NCBI GenBank assembly: GCA_003241055.1
Contig: QFOD01000012.1
Location: forward strand, 1 to 64,000
Direction of reading: 5' to 3'
DNA: 64,000 bases
From: Roseateles depolymerans
GTDB lineage: Bacteria > Pseudomonadota > Gammaproteobacteria > Burkholderiales > Burkholderiaceae_C
Shown here: positions 44,243 to 52,757 of the stretch, piece after piece
Position numbering within the stretch: the stretch's first letter is position 1
Layout: each line of letters opens with the position of its first letter
Position numbers and translations under genes: made by a program
The notes under the pieces: generated by a model
The model's input: the letters and a program-made list of their open reading frames with translations, nothing else
What the model was told of the DNA's origin: nothing
The model's database searches: none

Positions 44243-44881
44243 TCAGCGCAGACGGGCCAGGGCCTCGGCAAGCACCGGGGCGGGTTGAGCGCCGCTGATG
44301 AGGGCAGCGCCTATGCGCAGCGACGGCACCGAGCGCACGCCGTCACGCTGGGCCTGGACCTCGGCGTCCACCACCTGCTGCTCGCCCTGGCGGCCGCCCA
44401 GCAGTTCGCGCACGGCGGGCAGGGCCAGGCCGGCATCGGCCGCCAGCGACAGCAGCACGGCGGGCTCGCCGATGTCGCGGCCCTGCGAGAAGTAGGCCGA
44501 GAAGATGGCCTCGCACAGCGCGGCGCTGCGGGCCGCGTCGCCCTGGGCCTGGGCATGCAGCATCAGCTGGTGGGCGAGCCGGGTGTTGGGCGTGCGTTCG
44601 ACCCGCTCGTAATGGAAGGCGAGCCCCAAGCGCCGGCCCGCCAGCGTGACGTCGGCGTCCAGCGCCTGCGAATGCGCCCAGCTGCCGAACTTGGCGCTGC
44701 GGTATTCGCGCCGGTTCATGCCGGTGCGGGGCATGGTGGGGTTGAGCTCGTAGGGGCGGTAGCTCACCGTCGGCGTGCGTGGCAGCGCGGACCCGGCCAG
44801 TGCCTGGCGCAGATGCGCGTGGCCTATCCAGCACCACGGGCAGATGAAGTCGTAGGTGATGACGATGTCTGGCGTTTGCAT
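44243..44881 (-). CDS. FrnE-like DsbA-family oxidoreductase
   Basis: The 212-residue protein has VITYDFICPWCWIGHAHLRQAL with a C-P-W-C active site, followed by RPYELNPTMPRTGMNRREYRSAKFG, which matches the FrnE / 2-hydroxychromene-2-carboxylate isomerase-like branch, and VRSVPSLRIGAALISGAQPAPVLAEAL at the end. GGAGGCCTC precedes the ATG. It is divergent from a LysR-type gene and followed closely by another DsbA-family gene, so the pair may be one operon under that regulator. Confidence 0.88.
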   Translation of the reverse strand: MQTPDIVITYDFICPWCWIGHAHLRQALAGSALPRTPTVSYRPYELNPTMPRTGMNRREYRSAKFGSWAHSQALDADVTLAGRRLGLAFHYERVERTPNTRLAHQLMLHAQAQGDAARSAALCEAIFSAYFSQGRDIGEPAVLLSLAADAGLALPAVRELLGGRQGEQQVVDAEVQAQRDGVRSVPSLRIGAALISGAQPAPVLAEALARLR

Positions 44882-44956
44882 GAGGCCTCCTGGGCGGTGT
44901 TGCATGGCCAAAAGGTTATGTATTGCGCTGCCTTGCCGGAATACGATGACGCTGCA

Positions 44957-44975
44957 ATTCACTCTTGCGATTCAC
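44957..44975. promoter_or_regulatory. Direct repeat ATTCAC in the frnE-LysR gap
   Basis: Two ATTCAC units (44957-44962 and 44970-44975), 13 bases apart, lie in the 104-base gap between the frnE-like gene and its divergent LysR regulator. Regular half-sites close to the regulator's start suggest an operator, possibly autorepression. Unproven. Confidence 0.35.
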
Positions 44976-44985
44976 GCAAAGCGAC

Positions 44986-45897
44986 ATGGACAAGCTGCAG
45001 GCGCTGAGGGCGCTGGTGGACGTGGCGGAGTCGGGGGGCTTCTCCAGCGCCGCCCGCCGCCTGGGCGTGGCGACCTCCTCGGTGACGCGGCTGCTGGACG
45101 GCCTGGAGGCCTCGCTGGGCAGTGCGCTGCTGACGCGCAGCACGCGCCGGGTCACGCTGACCGATGCCGGCGTGACCTATCTCGAACAGGTGCGACGCAT
45201 CCTGGCGGAGCTCGACGAGGCCGATGGCAGCGTCTCCGATGCCGGCGGCGACGCCGTCGGGCCGTTGCGGGTGGCGCTGCCGGTGACCTTCGGCCGCCTG
45301 TGCCTGGCGCCCCACATCGCCGGCTTTCTGCGCGAGCACCCGCGGGTGTCGCTGGAGCTGGTGCTGTCGGACGCCTATGTGGACCTGGTGGCCGATCGGG
45401 TGGACGTGGCGGTGCGCATCGGCGTGCCGGACCGCCAGCCCCATCTCATCGTCCGGCGCCTGGCCGAGCATCGTCGCTATGTGGTGGCCAGCCACGACTA
45501 CCTGGCGGCCCATGGCGTGCCCGAGCAGCCGCAGGCGCTGGCGCAGCACGACTGCCTGCGCTTTGCCTACCAGGCCGGGCCGCAGCGCTGGGCCTTCCGG
45601 CGCGGCGAGCTCAGCGAGACCGTGGACGTGAGCGGGCGGCTCTCGGTGAACAACTCCGACATGCTGCGCGAGGCCGTGCTGGCCGGCGCGGGCATCGCCC
45701 TGCTGCCCCAATGGCTGGTGCAGGACGATGTGCAGGCCGGGCGGATGCGCCGCCTGTTCGAGGACTACGAGATCAATCCTCAGGAGCAGGCCATCAGCGT
45801 GTACGCCGCCTACCTGCCCAACCGCCGGCACTCGCGCAAGGTGCAGGTGCTGCTCGAGTTCCTGCAGGCGCGGGTGGGCGCGGCGATGCCGGACTGA
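44986..45897 (+). CDS. LysR-type transcriptional regulator
   Basis: The 303-residue protein has an N-terminal helix-turn-helix (MDKLQALRALVDVAESGGFSSAARRLGVATSSVTRLLDGLEASLGSALLTRSTR) and a substrate-binding domain (GPLRVALPVTFGRLCLAPHIAGFLREHPRVSLELVLSDAYVDLVADRVDVAVRIG). It is in the CrgA-like branch by this pattern. It is divergent from the two DsbA-family genes and is followed by an FAD monooxygenase gene 105 bases on. It could control either. Confidence 0.9.
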   Translation: MDKLQALRALVDVAESGGFSSAARRLGVATSSVTRLLDGLEASLGSALLTRSTRRVTLTDAGVTYLEQVRRILAELDEADGSVSDAGGDAVGPLRVALPVTFGRLCLAPHIAGFLREHPRVSLELVLSDAYVDLVADRVDVAVRIGVPDRQPHLIVRRLAEHRRYVVASHDYLAAHGVPEQPQALAQHDCLRFAYQAGPQRWAFRRGELSETVDVSGRLSVNNSDMLREAVLAGAGIALLPQWLVQDDVQAGRMRRLFEDYEINPQEQAISVYAAYLPNRRHSRKVQVLLEFLQARVGAAMPD

Positions 45898-46002
45898 GGC
45901 TCATTGCTTGTAGCGCAACACTGGGTTGCATGGGTGGCCTATTCAGGTTGGTGGGCGCAATGACTAATCTGGGTCATTCCGTTGAACGACCCGGAGTTCC
46001 TC

Positions 46003-47169
46003 ATGTCCACCCCCTCTACGCCCCGCGCCCTCATCATCGGCGGCTCGCTGGGCGGCCTGTTCACCGCCACCACGCTGCGTGCCATCGGCTGGGACGTCAC
46101 CGTCTTCGAACGCTCGCCGCATGAGCTGGACAGCCGCGGCGGCGGCATCGTGCTGCAGCCCGACGTGCTGGACGCGCTGCGCTTCGCCGGCGTGGGCACC
46201 TCGGGGCCCTTGGGCGTGCGCTCGCGCGACCGCATCTACCTGGACCGTGACGACGCGGTCATCAGCCGCCGCTACATGCCGCAGACCCAGACCTCCTGGA
46301 ACATGCTGTACGGCGTGATGCGCCGCACGCTGCCGGACGGCGTCGTGCAGGCCGGTGAGCAGCTGCTGCGCTTCGAGGCGGACGAATCCGGCGTCGTCGC
46401 GCACTTCGCCAGCGGCCGGGTGGAACGCGGGGATCTGCTGATCGGCGCAGACGGGGCCGGCTCCACCGTGCGCCGCCAGCTGATGCCCGGCCTGGAGCCC
46501 AACTACAGCGGCTACGTCGCCTGGCGCGGCCTGGTCGACGAGCCCGAGCTGCCCGCGTCGGCTGCCGCGCTGCTGGACGACAGCTTCGTGTTCCAGCAGG
46601 GCGAGGGGCACCTGTTGCTTGAGTACCGCGTGCCCGGCGCCGATCTGTCCACCGCCGAGGGGCGGCGGCGCTGGAACTGGGTCTGGTACCGCCCGGTGGG
46701 GGCCGGCGCGCCGCTGGCCGATCTGCTGACCGACGCGCAGGGCCGGCGCCATGCGTTCTCGCTGCCGCCCGGCGCGCTGCGTGCCGGCCTGGCCGCCGAG
46801 TTGCGGGATGCCGCCGCCCATCTGCTCGCCCCCAGCCTGCAGGCGCTGGTGGCGGCCACGCGCGAGCCCTTCGTGCAGGCCATCCTGGATCTGCAGGTGC
46901 CGCGCATGGCGGTCGGCCGCGTGGTGCTGGTGGGCGACGCGGCCTTCGTGCCGCGCCCGCACACGGCGGGCAGCTCGGCCAAGGCGGCGGCCAATGCGCT
47001 GGCGCTGGCCCGCGCGCTGCAGGCTCACCCGGGCGATCTCGCCACCGCGCTGGCCGGCTGGCAGCAGGGCCAGCTGCGCGAGGGCTTCGCGATGACCGAG
47101 TGGGGCATGGACATCGGCGACCGCATCATGGGCCTGGAGCGCAGCCGCGAGATGCTGCAGCCGGTGTGA
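46003..47169 (+). CDS. FAD-dependent monooxygenase (2,6-dihydroxypyridine-hydroxylase-like)
   Basis: The 388-residue protein starts with an FAD-binding GxGxxG-type segment ALIIGGSLGGLFTATTLRAIGWDVTVFERS, then LDSRGGGIVLQPDVLDALRFAGV, DLLIGADGAGSTVRRQL and GRVVLVGDAAFVPRPHTAGSSAKAAANALALA, the ribityl-binding GD motif. The PRPHTAGSSAKAAANA stretch is like 2,6-dihydroxypyridine 3-monooxygenase. It hydroxylates an aromatic or heteroaromatic ring. A CCGGAG leader precedes the ATG. The next gene converges with it. Confidence 0.86.
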   Translation: MSTPSTPRALIIGGSLGGLFTATTLRAIGWDVTVFERSPHELDSRGGGIVLQPDVLDALRFAGVGTSGPLGVRSRDRIYLDRDDAVISRRYMPQTQTSWNMLYGVMRRTLPDGVVQAGEQLLRFEADESGVVAHFASGRVERGDLLIGADGAGSTVRRQLMPGLEPNYSGYVAWRGLVDEPELPASAAALLDDSFVFQQGEGHLLLEYRVPGADLSTAEGRRRWNWVWYRPVGAGAPLADLLTDAQGRRHAFSLPPGALRAGLAAELRDAAAHLLAPSLQALVAATREPFVQAILDLQVPRMAVGRVVLVGDAAFVPRPHTAGSSAKAAANALALARALQAHPGDLATALAGWQQGQLREGFAMTEWGMDIGDRIMGLERSREMLQPV

Positions 47170-47173
47170 CCGG

Positions 47174-47974
47174 CTACGCCGGATCGGGCGGCGGCGTGTC
47201 GGCGAAGGGCATCGCGGCCTCCACCGTCTCCCAGATGAATCGGCCCGACGGGCTTTGCTGCTCCTCGACGATGTGGGCCACCAGGCCGGCGGCGCGCGAG
47301 ATCACCGCGAAGCCGCGCATCACCCCGGTGGGCACGCCCAGCTCGCCCAGCAGCGCGGCCACCGCGCCGGTGGCGTTGAGGGTGATGGCGCGGCCGGCCT
47401 GCGCGTCCACCGCGGCGGACAGCGTGCGCAGCGCCCGCAGCCGCGTGCCGGTCAGCTCGGGCTCGGCGTCGGCCAGTTCCAGCAGCTTGTAGGCGCGCGG
47501 GTCCACCGGCTTGTGCAGGTGGTGGCCGAAGCCCGGCATGGCCTGGCCGCGCTCGCGGTGCTCGCGGGCGATGGCGGCGGCCTCGGCGGCCGGGTCGGCG
47601 GCGGCGGCGATGCGGTCCAGCAGGCGCGAGCAGTTCTCCATCGTGCCGACGAAGGAGCTGCCCACCGCCAGCAGGCCGGCGGCCACCGCGCCCTGCAGGT
47701 TCTCGGGCGCGCTCATGTAGACCAGCCGGGTGGAGATCGCGCTGGGGGTCAGGCCGTGCTCCATCAACACGATCAGCACCGCGTCGGTGATGCGCAGGTC
47801 CACCGGGCGCGGCGTGCGGCCCAGGATCTGCATCAGCAGCACCTCGGTGAAGCTGCGCTGGCCGAGCAGGTCCTGCACCAGGTCGGCGTCGCGATAGTGC
47901 AGGCTGGTCAGCGTGTGGTGGCACAGCCGCGTGACCGGCGGGGTGCGCCGGCGCGAATCGGGAGGACTGCTCAT
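47174..47974 (-). CDS. Citryl-CoA lyase-like citrate-synthase-family protein
   Basis: The 266-residue protein is shorter than citrate synthase. It keeps the citrate-synthase helix EHGLTPSAISTRLVYMSAPENLQGAVAAGLLAVGSSFVGTMENCSRLL, GQAMPGFGHHLHKPVDPRAYKLLELA and GLVAHIVEEQQSP. The site that has the GGAH-type histidine in true synthases is GSSFVGTMENC, as in the citryl-CoA lyase group. It would split a citryl-CoA-like thioester into acetyl-CoA and a keto acid. It overlaps (ATGA) an AMP-forming ligase gene, which could make its substrate. Confidence 0.83.
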   Translation of the reverse strand: MSSPPDSRRRTPPVTRLCHHTLTSLHYRDADLVQDLLGQRSFTEVLLMQILGRTPRPVDLRITDAVLIVLMEHGLTPSAISTRLVYMSAPENLQGAVAAGLLAVGSSFVGTMENCSRLLDRIAAAADPAAEAAAIAREHRERGQAMPGFGHHLHKPVDPRAYKLLELADAEPELTGTRLRALRTLSAAVDAQAGRAITLNATGAVAALLGELGVPTGVMRGFAVISRAAGLVAHIVEEQQSPSGRFIWETVEAAMPFADTPPPDPA

Positions 47975-49470
47975 GGGCGCTCCGGGTTCTGCAGTGCGAG
48001 CTCGCGCACCGCGGTCTTCAGCACCTTGCCCACCGGCGAGCGCGGCAGGCTGGCGTGCAGATGGATGCGCTTGGGCGTGGCCACGGGGCCGAGGCGCTCG
48101 CGCACGAAGGCGATCAGTTCGGCCTCGCCGGCCGCCAGGCCGGGTCGCAGCTGCACGGCCGCATGCACGGCCTCGCCCCACTTGTCGTCGGGCACGCCGA
48201 ACACCGCACACTCGTGCACGGCCGGGTGCTGGCCCAGCGCGTTCTCCACATCCACCGGGTAGACGTTGAAGCCGCCGGTGATGACGACATCGCGCAGCCT
48301 GTCCTTCAGGTAGAGCCAGCCGTCGGCGTCCAGGTAGCCGCGGTCGCCGGTGTGCAGCCAGCCGTCCACCAGGGTCTCGGCGGTCTTGGCCGGCAGGCGC
48401 CAGTAGCCGGTCATCAGCAGCTCGCCGCGCGCCACCACCTCGCCGATCTCGCCGGCCGGCAGCAGGCGGCCGTCGGGCGCCATGATGGCCAGCTCGCTGC
48501 CGGCGCCGGCCGTGGCCCGGCCCACCGAGGCCCAGCGCGTCGCGTCGGCGAAGTCCTGGGTGCGCATCACGCTCAGCACCTGGGGCGCCTCGGTCTGGCC
48601 GTAGGTGGTGCCCAGCACCGGCCCGAAGAAGGCCAGCGCCTCGCGGATCTTCTCGGGCGGCATGGGTGCGCCACCGTAGATCAGCGCACGCAGCCGCGGG
48701 AAGTCGGCGTGCGAGGCGCCGGGCAGGGCCATCAGCATGTAGACCAGCGTGGGCGGCATGAAGGCCAGGCTGCCGCCGCGGGTGCGGAAGGCCTCGCGCA
48801 CCGCCTCGGCGCCGCTGCCGTCCAGCACGACGTGGCAGCCGCCGGTGGCCAGCACCGGCAGCAGATAGGTGCCGGTGCCGTGCGTGATGGGCGCGGCCAG
48901 CACATAGCGGTCCTCGGGGCCCAGCTGCCAGGCGGCGATCTGCGCGGCGATGCAGGCGTTCCAGGCGCGCAGCGGCTGCATCACGCCCTTGGGCAGGCCG
49001 GTGGAGCCGCCGGTGAACTTGATGGCCTGGGTGGCGTCCGGCGGCAGCTCGAGGCGTGGCGGCGTGGCGCCGGCATGCGGCTGCATCAGCGCGGGCAGCT
49101 CCTCGATGCGCAGCAGCGTGGCCGGGGCGCCGTCCAGCAGCGGGGCGTAGGCCTCGTCCAGGATCAGCAGGCTGGGCTCGGTGGCGTCGACGATGCGGCG
49201 GATCTCGGCCGCGCTGGTCTTGGGGTTGAGCGGCACCCAGACCTTGCCGCAGGCCATGGTGGCCAGCAGCGCGACGATGTGGCCTGCGTGGTTGGCCGCG
49301 CAGATGCCGACGCGGCTCTGCGGGGCCGGGTCGATGGCCATCAGCGCGGCGGCCAGCGCCGCGACCTGGCGGGCCAGCGCCGCGTAGCTCAGCTGGGCCT
49401 GCGGCGAGTCCACCGCGATGCGCTCGGGCCAGCGTTCGGCGGCCTGCCAGAAGTGATCGATGGGCAGCAT
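47971..49470 (-). CDS. AMP-forming acyl-CoA synthetase-like ligase
   Basis: The 499-residue protein is a class I adenylate-forming enzyme. It has the P-loop-like IKFTGGSTGLPKGVMQP, the A5 region GTTYGQTEAPQVL, the A7-A8 region WLHTGDRGYLDADGWLYLKDRLRDVVITGGFNVYPVDVENAL and the catalytic-lysine region LPRSPVGKVLKTAVRE. It activates a carboxylic acid as an acyl-AMP and then a CoA thioester. It overlaps the lyase gene (ATGA) and follows a Bug-type binding-protein gene by ten bases, so uptake, activation and cleavage of one acid are probably coupled. Acid unknown. Confidence 0.9.
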   Translation of the reverse strand: MLPIDHFWQAAERWPERIAVDSPQAQLSYAALARQVAALAAALMAIDPAPQSRVGICAANHAGHIVALLATMACGKVWVPLNPKTSAAEIRRIVDATEPSLLILDEAYAPLLDGAPATLLRIEELPALMQPHAGATPPRLELPPDATQAIKFTGGSTGLPKGVMQPLRAWNACIAAQIAAWQLGPEDRYVLAAPITHGTGTYLLPVLATGGCHVVLDGSGAEAVREAFRTRGGSLAFMPPTLVYMLMALPGASHADFPRLRALIYGGAPMPPEKIREALAFFGPVLGTTYGQTEAPQVLSVMRTQDFADATRWASVGRATAGAGSELAIMAPDGRLLPAGEIGEVVARGELLMTGYWRLPAKTAETLVDGWLHTGDRGYLDADGWLYLKDRLRDVVITGGFNVYPVDVENALGQHPAVHECAVFGVPDDKWGEAVHAAVQLRPGLAAGEAELIAFVRERLGPVATPKRIHLHASLPRSPVGKVLKTAVRELALQNPERP

Positions 49471-49480
49471 CCGGGCTCCT

Positions 49481-50479
49481 TCAGTCGGCCTGTGCGCCGG
49501 AGGACTTCACCACCTCGCGCCAGCGTTGCACCTCGGCGGCCATGAAGCGGCGCATCTGTTCCGGCGTGGACGAGGTGGGCGTGGCGGCCATGTCCTGCAG
49601 CCGCTTCGCGAGATCGGGGTGGGCCACAGCCTTGGCCAGCTCGGCGCTGGCGCGCTCGATGACGGCGCGCGGCGTGCCGGCCGGCGCGGCTAGGCCGAAC
49701 CACGACTGCACGTCGAAGCCGGGGAAGCCCGACTCCGCCAGTGTCGGCACATCCGGCAGCTGCGGCAGGCGCTGCGGGCTGGTGACGGCCAGCGCGCGCA
49801 GCTTGCCGGCCTTCACATAGGGCAGGGCCGAGGGGGCGTTGTCGAACATGGACTGCACCTGGCCGCCCATCAGGTCGGTGATGGCGGGGGCGCTGCCGCG
49901 GTAGGGCACGTGCAGCATGTTCAGCCGGGAGATGGACTTGAACAGCTCGCCGGAGAGGTGGATGGTCGAGCCGGCGCCCGAGGACGCGAAGGTCACGCCG
50001 TCGCGGGAGGCCTTGGCGAAGCGCTGGAACTCCGCCACGTTGGCCGCCGGCACGCCGGGATGGACGACGAAGATGTTGGGGATCTTGGCGATCAGGCCGA
50101 TGGGCTCGAAGTCCTTCAGCGGGTCGTAGCCCAGCCGGCTGTAGAGCGAGGCGTTGATGGTGTTGGCCACCGTGTAGACGAACAGCGTGTAGCCGTCGGC
50201 CGGCGCGCGCGCCGCGGCCTCGGCCGCGACATTGCTGTTGGCGCCGGTGCGGTTGTCCACCAGCACCTGCTGGCCCAGTTGCTCGCCCAGCCGGGCGGCG
50301 AGCAGGCGCGAGACCTGGTCGGTCGCGCCGCCGGCCGCGTAGCCGACGATGAGCTTGATGGGCTTGGTGGGCCAGGCGGGGCTGGCCGCACCGGCGGCCT
50401 GGGCGCTGGCCAGCAGGGGCAGCGCGCACAGCGCGGCCACGGTGGCGGCCAGCCAGCGGCGGCGGGGGGGCAGGGTCAT
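49481..50479 (-). CDS. Bug/TctC-family tripartite tricarboxylate transporter binding protein
   Basis: The 332-residue protein has a signal peptide (ending ASAQA), then PTKPIKLIVGYAAGGATDQVSRLLAARLGEQLGQQVLVDNRTGANSNVAAEAAARAPADGYTL, the Bug family hallmark, and LMGGQVQSMFDNAPSALPYVKAGKLRALAVTSPQRLPQLPDVPTLAESGFPGFDVQSWFGL. It binds a carboxylate for a TctAB-type transporter, which is not in this window. A GGAGACAAC leader fits the ATG. First gene of the operon with the ligase and lyase. The divergent IclR regulator is next to it. Confidence 0.93.
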   Translation of the reverse strand: MTLPPRRRWLAATVAALCALPLLASAQAAGAASPAWPTKPIKLIVGYAAGGATDQVSRLLAARLGEQLGQQVLVDNRTGANSNVAAEAAARAPADGYTLFVYTVANTINASLYSRLGYDPLKDFEPIGLIAKIPNIFVVHPGVPAANVAEFQRFAKASRDGVTFASSGAGSTIHLSGELFKSISRLNMLHVPYRGSAPAITDLMGGQVQSMFDNAPSALPYVKAGKLRALAVTSPQRLPQLPDVPTLAESGFPGFDVQSWFGLAAPAGTPRAVIERASAELAKAVAHPDLAKRLQDMAATPTSSTPEQMRRFMAAEVQRWREVVKSSGAQAD

Positions 50480-50568
50480 CGTTGTCTCCGTCAGTTGTCG
50501 TGCCAGGGTGGGCGGCCTGCGTGCGGCACACTGCAGGCCTCCCCCCGGTTGCACTGGATTCTTTGCGA

Positions 50569-51354
50569 ATGCCGACCACGCGCTCAACACAAAACGTCCG
50601 CCAGGCGGACGAAGCGGATGCCCAGGGACGCACCCTCAGGCGCGGCCTGGCGCTGCTGGATGTGGTGCTGGAGGCCGGGCTGGACGGCGCGCGGGTGGTC
50701 GATCTCTGCCGGGCGACCGAGCTGGGCCGGCCCACGGTCTACCGGCTGCTCGCCCCGCTGCTGGAGGCGGGCTGGGTGGCGCAGCGCGAGCGCTTCCGCT
50801 ACGTGGCCGGCCCCAAGCTGACCCGCGGCGGCCAGCCCCGGCCCAACCTGGCCGTGCGGCTGCAGCCCCTGCTCACGCAGATCAGCGCGGGCTGCGGCGA
50901 CGCGGCCTTTGCCATCGTGCGCGAGGGCGGCCTGTCCAGCTGCATTGCGCGCCAGGTGGGCACGCATCCGCTGCAGGTGCTGGCCATCCAGGTGGGCACG
51001 CAGCAGCCGCTGGGTGTCGGTGCGGCCGGCCTGGCGCTGCTGGCGGCGCTGCCGGACGAGGAGGTGGCCGCCGTCATCGCCGTCAACGAGCCGGTGCTGC
51101 ACCGCTACGGCGGCATGACCCCGGCGCGCCTGCGCACGCTGGTGCGGGCGACGCGCGAGCGCGGCTGGTCCGTCATCGGCAACCATGCGATCAGCGGCGT
51201 GCTGGCCGTGGGCATGCCGCTGCTGGACGCGCGCGGCCAGCCGGTGGCGGCGCTCAGCGTCGCATCCACGCAGCTGCGCATGACGCGCGAACGCCAGCAT
51301 CAGATCGTCCAGCTGATGCGCAAGGCCCTGGCCCAGCATCCGGCCCTGCGCTGA
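50569..51354 (+). CDS. IclR-family transcriptional regulator
   Basis: The 261-residue protein has an N-terminal winged helix (TLRRGLALLDVVLEAGLDGARVVDLCRATELGRPTVYRLLAPLLEAGWVAQRERFRYVAGPKL) and an IclR effector-binding domain (CGDAAFAIVREGGLSSCIARQVGTHPLQVLAIQVGTQQPLGVGAAGLALLAALPDEEVAAV). It is divergent from the Bug/ligase/lyase operon and probably responds to its substrate. The gene has no clear ribosome site; an in-frame GTG-type start further up (50482) is also possible. Confidence 0.88.
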   Translation: MPTTRSTQNVRQADEADAQGRTLRRGLALLDVVLEAGLDGARVVDLCRATELGRPTVYRLLAPLLEAGWVAQRERFRYVAGPKLTRGGQPRPNLAVRLQPLLTQISAGCGDAAFAIVREGGLSSCIARQVGTHPLQVLAIQVGTQQPLGVGAAGLALLAALPDEEVAAVIAVNEPVLHRYGGMTPARLRTLVRATRERGWSVIGNHAISGVLAVGMPLLDARGQPVAALSVASTQLRMTRERQHQIVQLMRKALAQHPALR

Positions 51355-51433
51355 GCCGGCGCGGCTGCTGGTCTGTGCCGATAGGCGCCCGGCGCCGCCG
51401 CGACCTAAGCTCACCGTCAGGAGGCAGACGACG

Positions 51434-52627
51434 ATGCCGATCGCACGATGTAGACAAGGCCTGGCGCTGCTGGCGGCGCTGATGTTGGCGCCCCCTGTGG
51501 CGCATGCACAGGCTCGCGTGGCGAGCGAGCCGCCGGCGCTGCCGGACCGCGCCGCGCTGGATGCCCTGGCCCGCCAGGCGCTGCAGGACAGCGGCGCCCA
51601 GGGCCTGGCGCTGGCGGTGATCGACGCGGGGCAGGTCGTGCATGTCGGCGCCTACGGCCTGCGCAACGCCGCCGGTGCGCCGCTGCAGACCGACACCGTG
51701 ATGTATGGCGCCTCGCTGACCAAGGCGGTGTTCGCCTACACCGTGATGCAGCTGGTGGAGGCCGGGCGGCTGGACCTGGACCGTCCGCTGGCCACCTACC
51801 TGGAGCGGCCGCTGCCCGACTACCCCTACGAGCGCGGCTACGGCCGCTGGCCCGACCTGGCCGGCGACGAGCGCTGGCGCCGCATCACGGCACGCATGCT
51901 GCTCACCCACAGTGCGGGCTTTGCCAACTTCGCGTTCGTCGAGCCGGACGGGCGCCTGCGCCTGCACTTCGACCCGGGCAGCCGCTATGCCTACTCGGGC
52001 GAGGGGCTGATCCTGCTGCAGTTCGTGCTGGAGCGCGGCCTGGGCCTGGAGCTGGGTGCCGAGATGCAGCGGCGCGTGTTCGACCGCTTCGGCATGGGGC
52101 GCACCAGCATGACGTGGCGCGCCGACTTCGCCGCCAACCTGGCCGACGGCTGGACGGCGGAGGGCCGGCCCGAGCCGCATGACGAGCGCAGCCGCGTGCG
52201 CGCCGCTGGCTCGATGGACACGACGATCGCGGACTTCGCCCGCTTCGCGGCCGGCTATGTGCGTGGCGACGGGCTCACGCCGGCAGGCGCGGCCGAGCTG
52301 CTGCGCCCGCAGCGGCCCATCACCACGGCCAGCCAGTTCCCGACGCTGCAGCCGGAGCTGCCGCCCGCTCAGCGCCGCGCCGACCTGTCGGCCGGCCTGG
52401 GCGTGGTGACCTTCTCGGGGCCGCAGGGGCCGGGCTTCTACAAGGGCGGGCACGACGACGCCACCGGCAACACCTGGGTCTGCCTGCGGCAACCGCAGCG
52501 CTGCGTGGTGCTGCTGGGCAACGACGTGCGCGCGGAGCGCGCCTTCCCGCGCCTGGTGGCCGCCATCCTGGGCGACACCGGCGTGCCCTACGACTGGGAA
52601 TACGGCCCACGGCCCATGCTGCGCTGA
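51434..52627 (+). CDS. Serine beta-lactamase-like hydrolase (class C / esterase family)
   Basis: The 397-residue protein has a signal peptide (ending AHAQA), the S-x-x-K motif S94-L-T-K97 in VMYGASLTKAVF, a Y-S-G motif in RYAYSGEGLILLQFVLE in place of the YxN triad, LLTHSAGF and a late GFYKGGHDDATGN. These match the beta-lactamase/D-aminopeptidase/esterase family. It is exported to the periplasm. Real lactamase activity is uncertain; many relatives are esterases or peptidases. It stands alone after the IclR gene. Confidence 0.86.
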   Translation: MPIARCRQGLALLAALMLAPPVAHAQARVASEPPALPDRAALDALARQALQDSGAQGLALAVIDAGQVVHVGAYGLRNAAGAPLQTDTVMYGASLTKAVFAYTVMQLVEAGRLDLDRPLATYLERPLPDYPYERGYGRWPDLAGDERWRRITARMLLTHSAGFANFAFVEPDGRLRLHFDPGSRYAYSGEGLILLQFVLERGLGLELGAEMQRRVFDRFGMGRTSMTWRADFAANLADGWTAEGRPEPHDERSRVRAAGSMDTTIADFARFAAGYVRGDGLTPAGAAELLRPQRPITTASQFPTLQPELPPAQRRADLSAGLGVVTFSGPQGPGFYKGGHDDATGNTWVCLRQPQRCVVLLGNDVRAERAFPRLVAAILGDTGVPYDWEYGPRPMLR

Positions 52628-52644
52628 GCGGCGACGCGCGCCCT

Positions 52645-52660
52645 CGTTACCGCTGTAACG
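52645..52660. promoter_or_regulatory. Palindrome CGTTAC-N4-GTAACG before the chemoreceptor gene
   Basis: A short dyad (CGTTAC 52645-52650, GTAACG 52655-52660) lies 98 bases upstream of the chemoreceptor start and 18 bases past the hydrolase stop. It may be an operator or part of a promoter. No sigma-28 consensus was seen. Confidence 0.3.
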
Positions 52661-52757
52661 GATCGCGGCGCGGCGCGACATGGACCGCTAACGGCGGCCT
52701 CGCAACATGAGTTCACACAACGGGCCGCCAGCCCGTGAATTCATCCACGAGGTTGCC

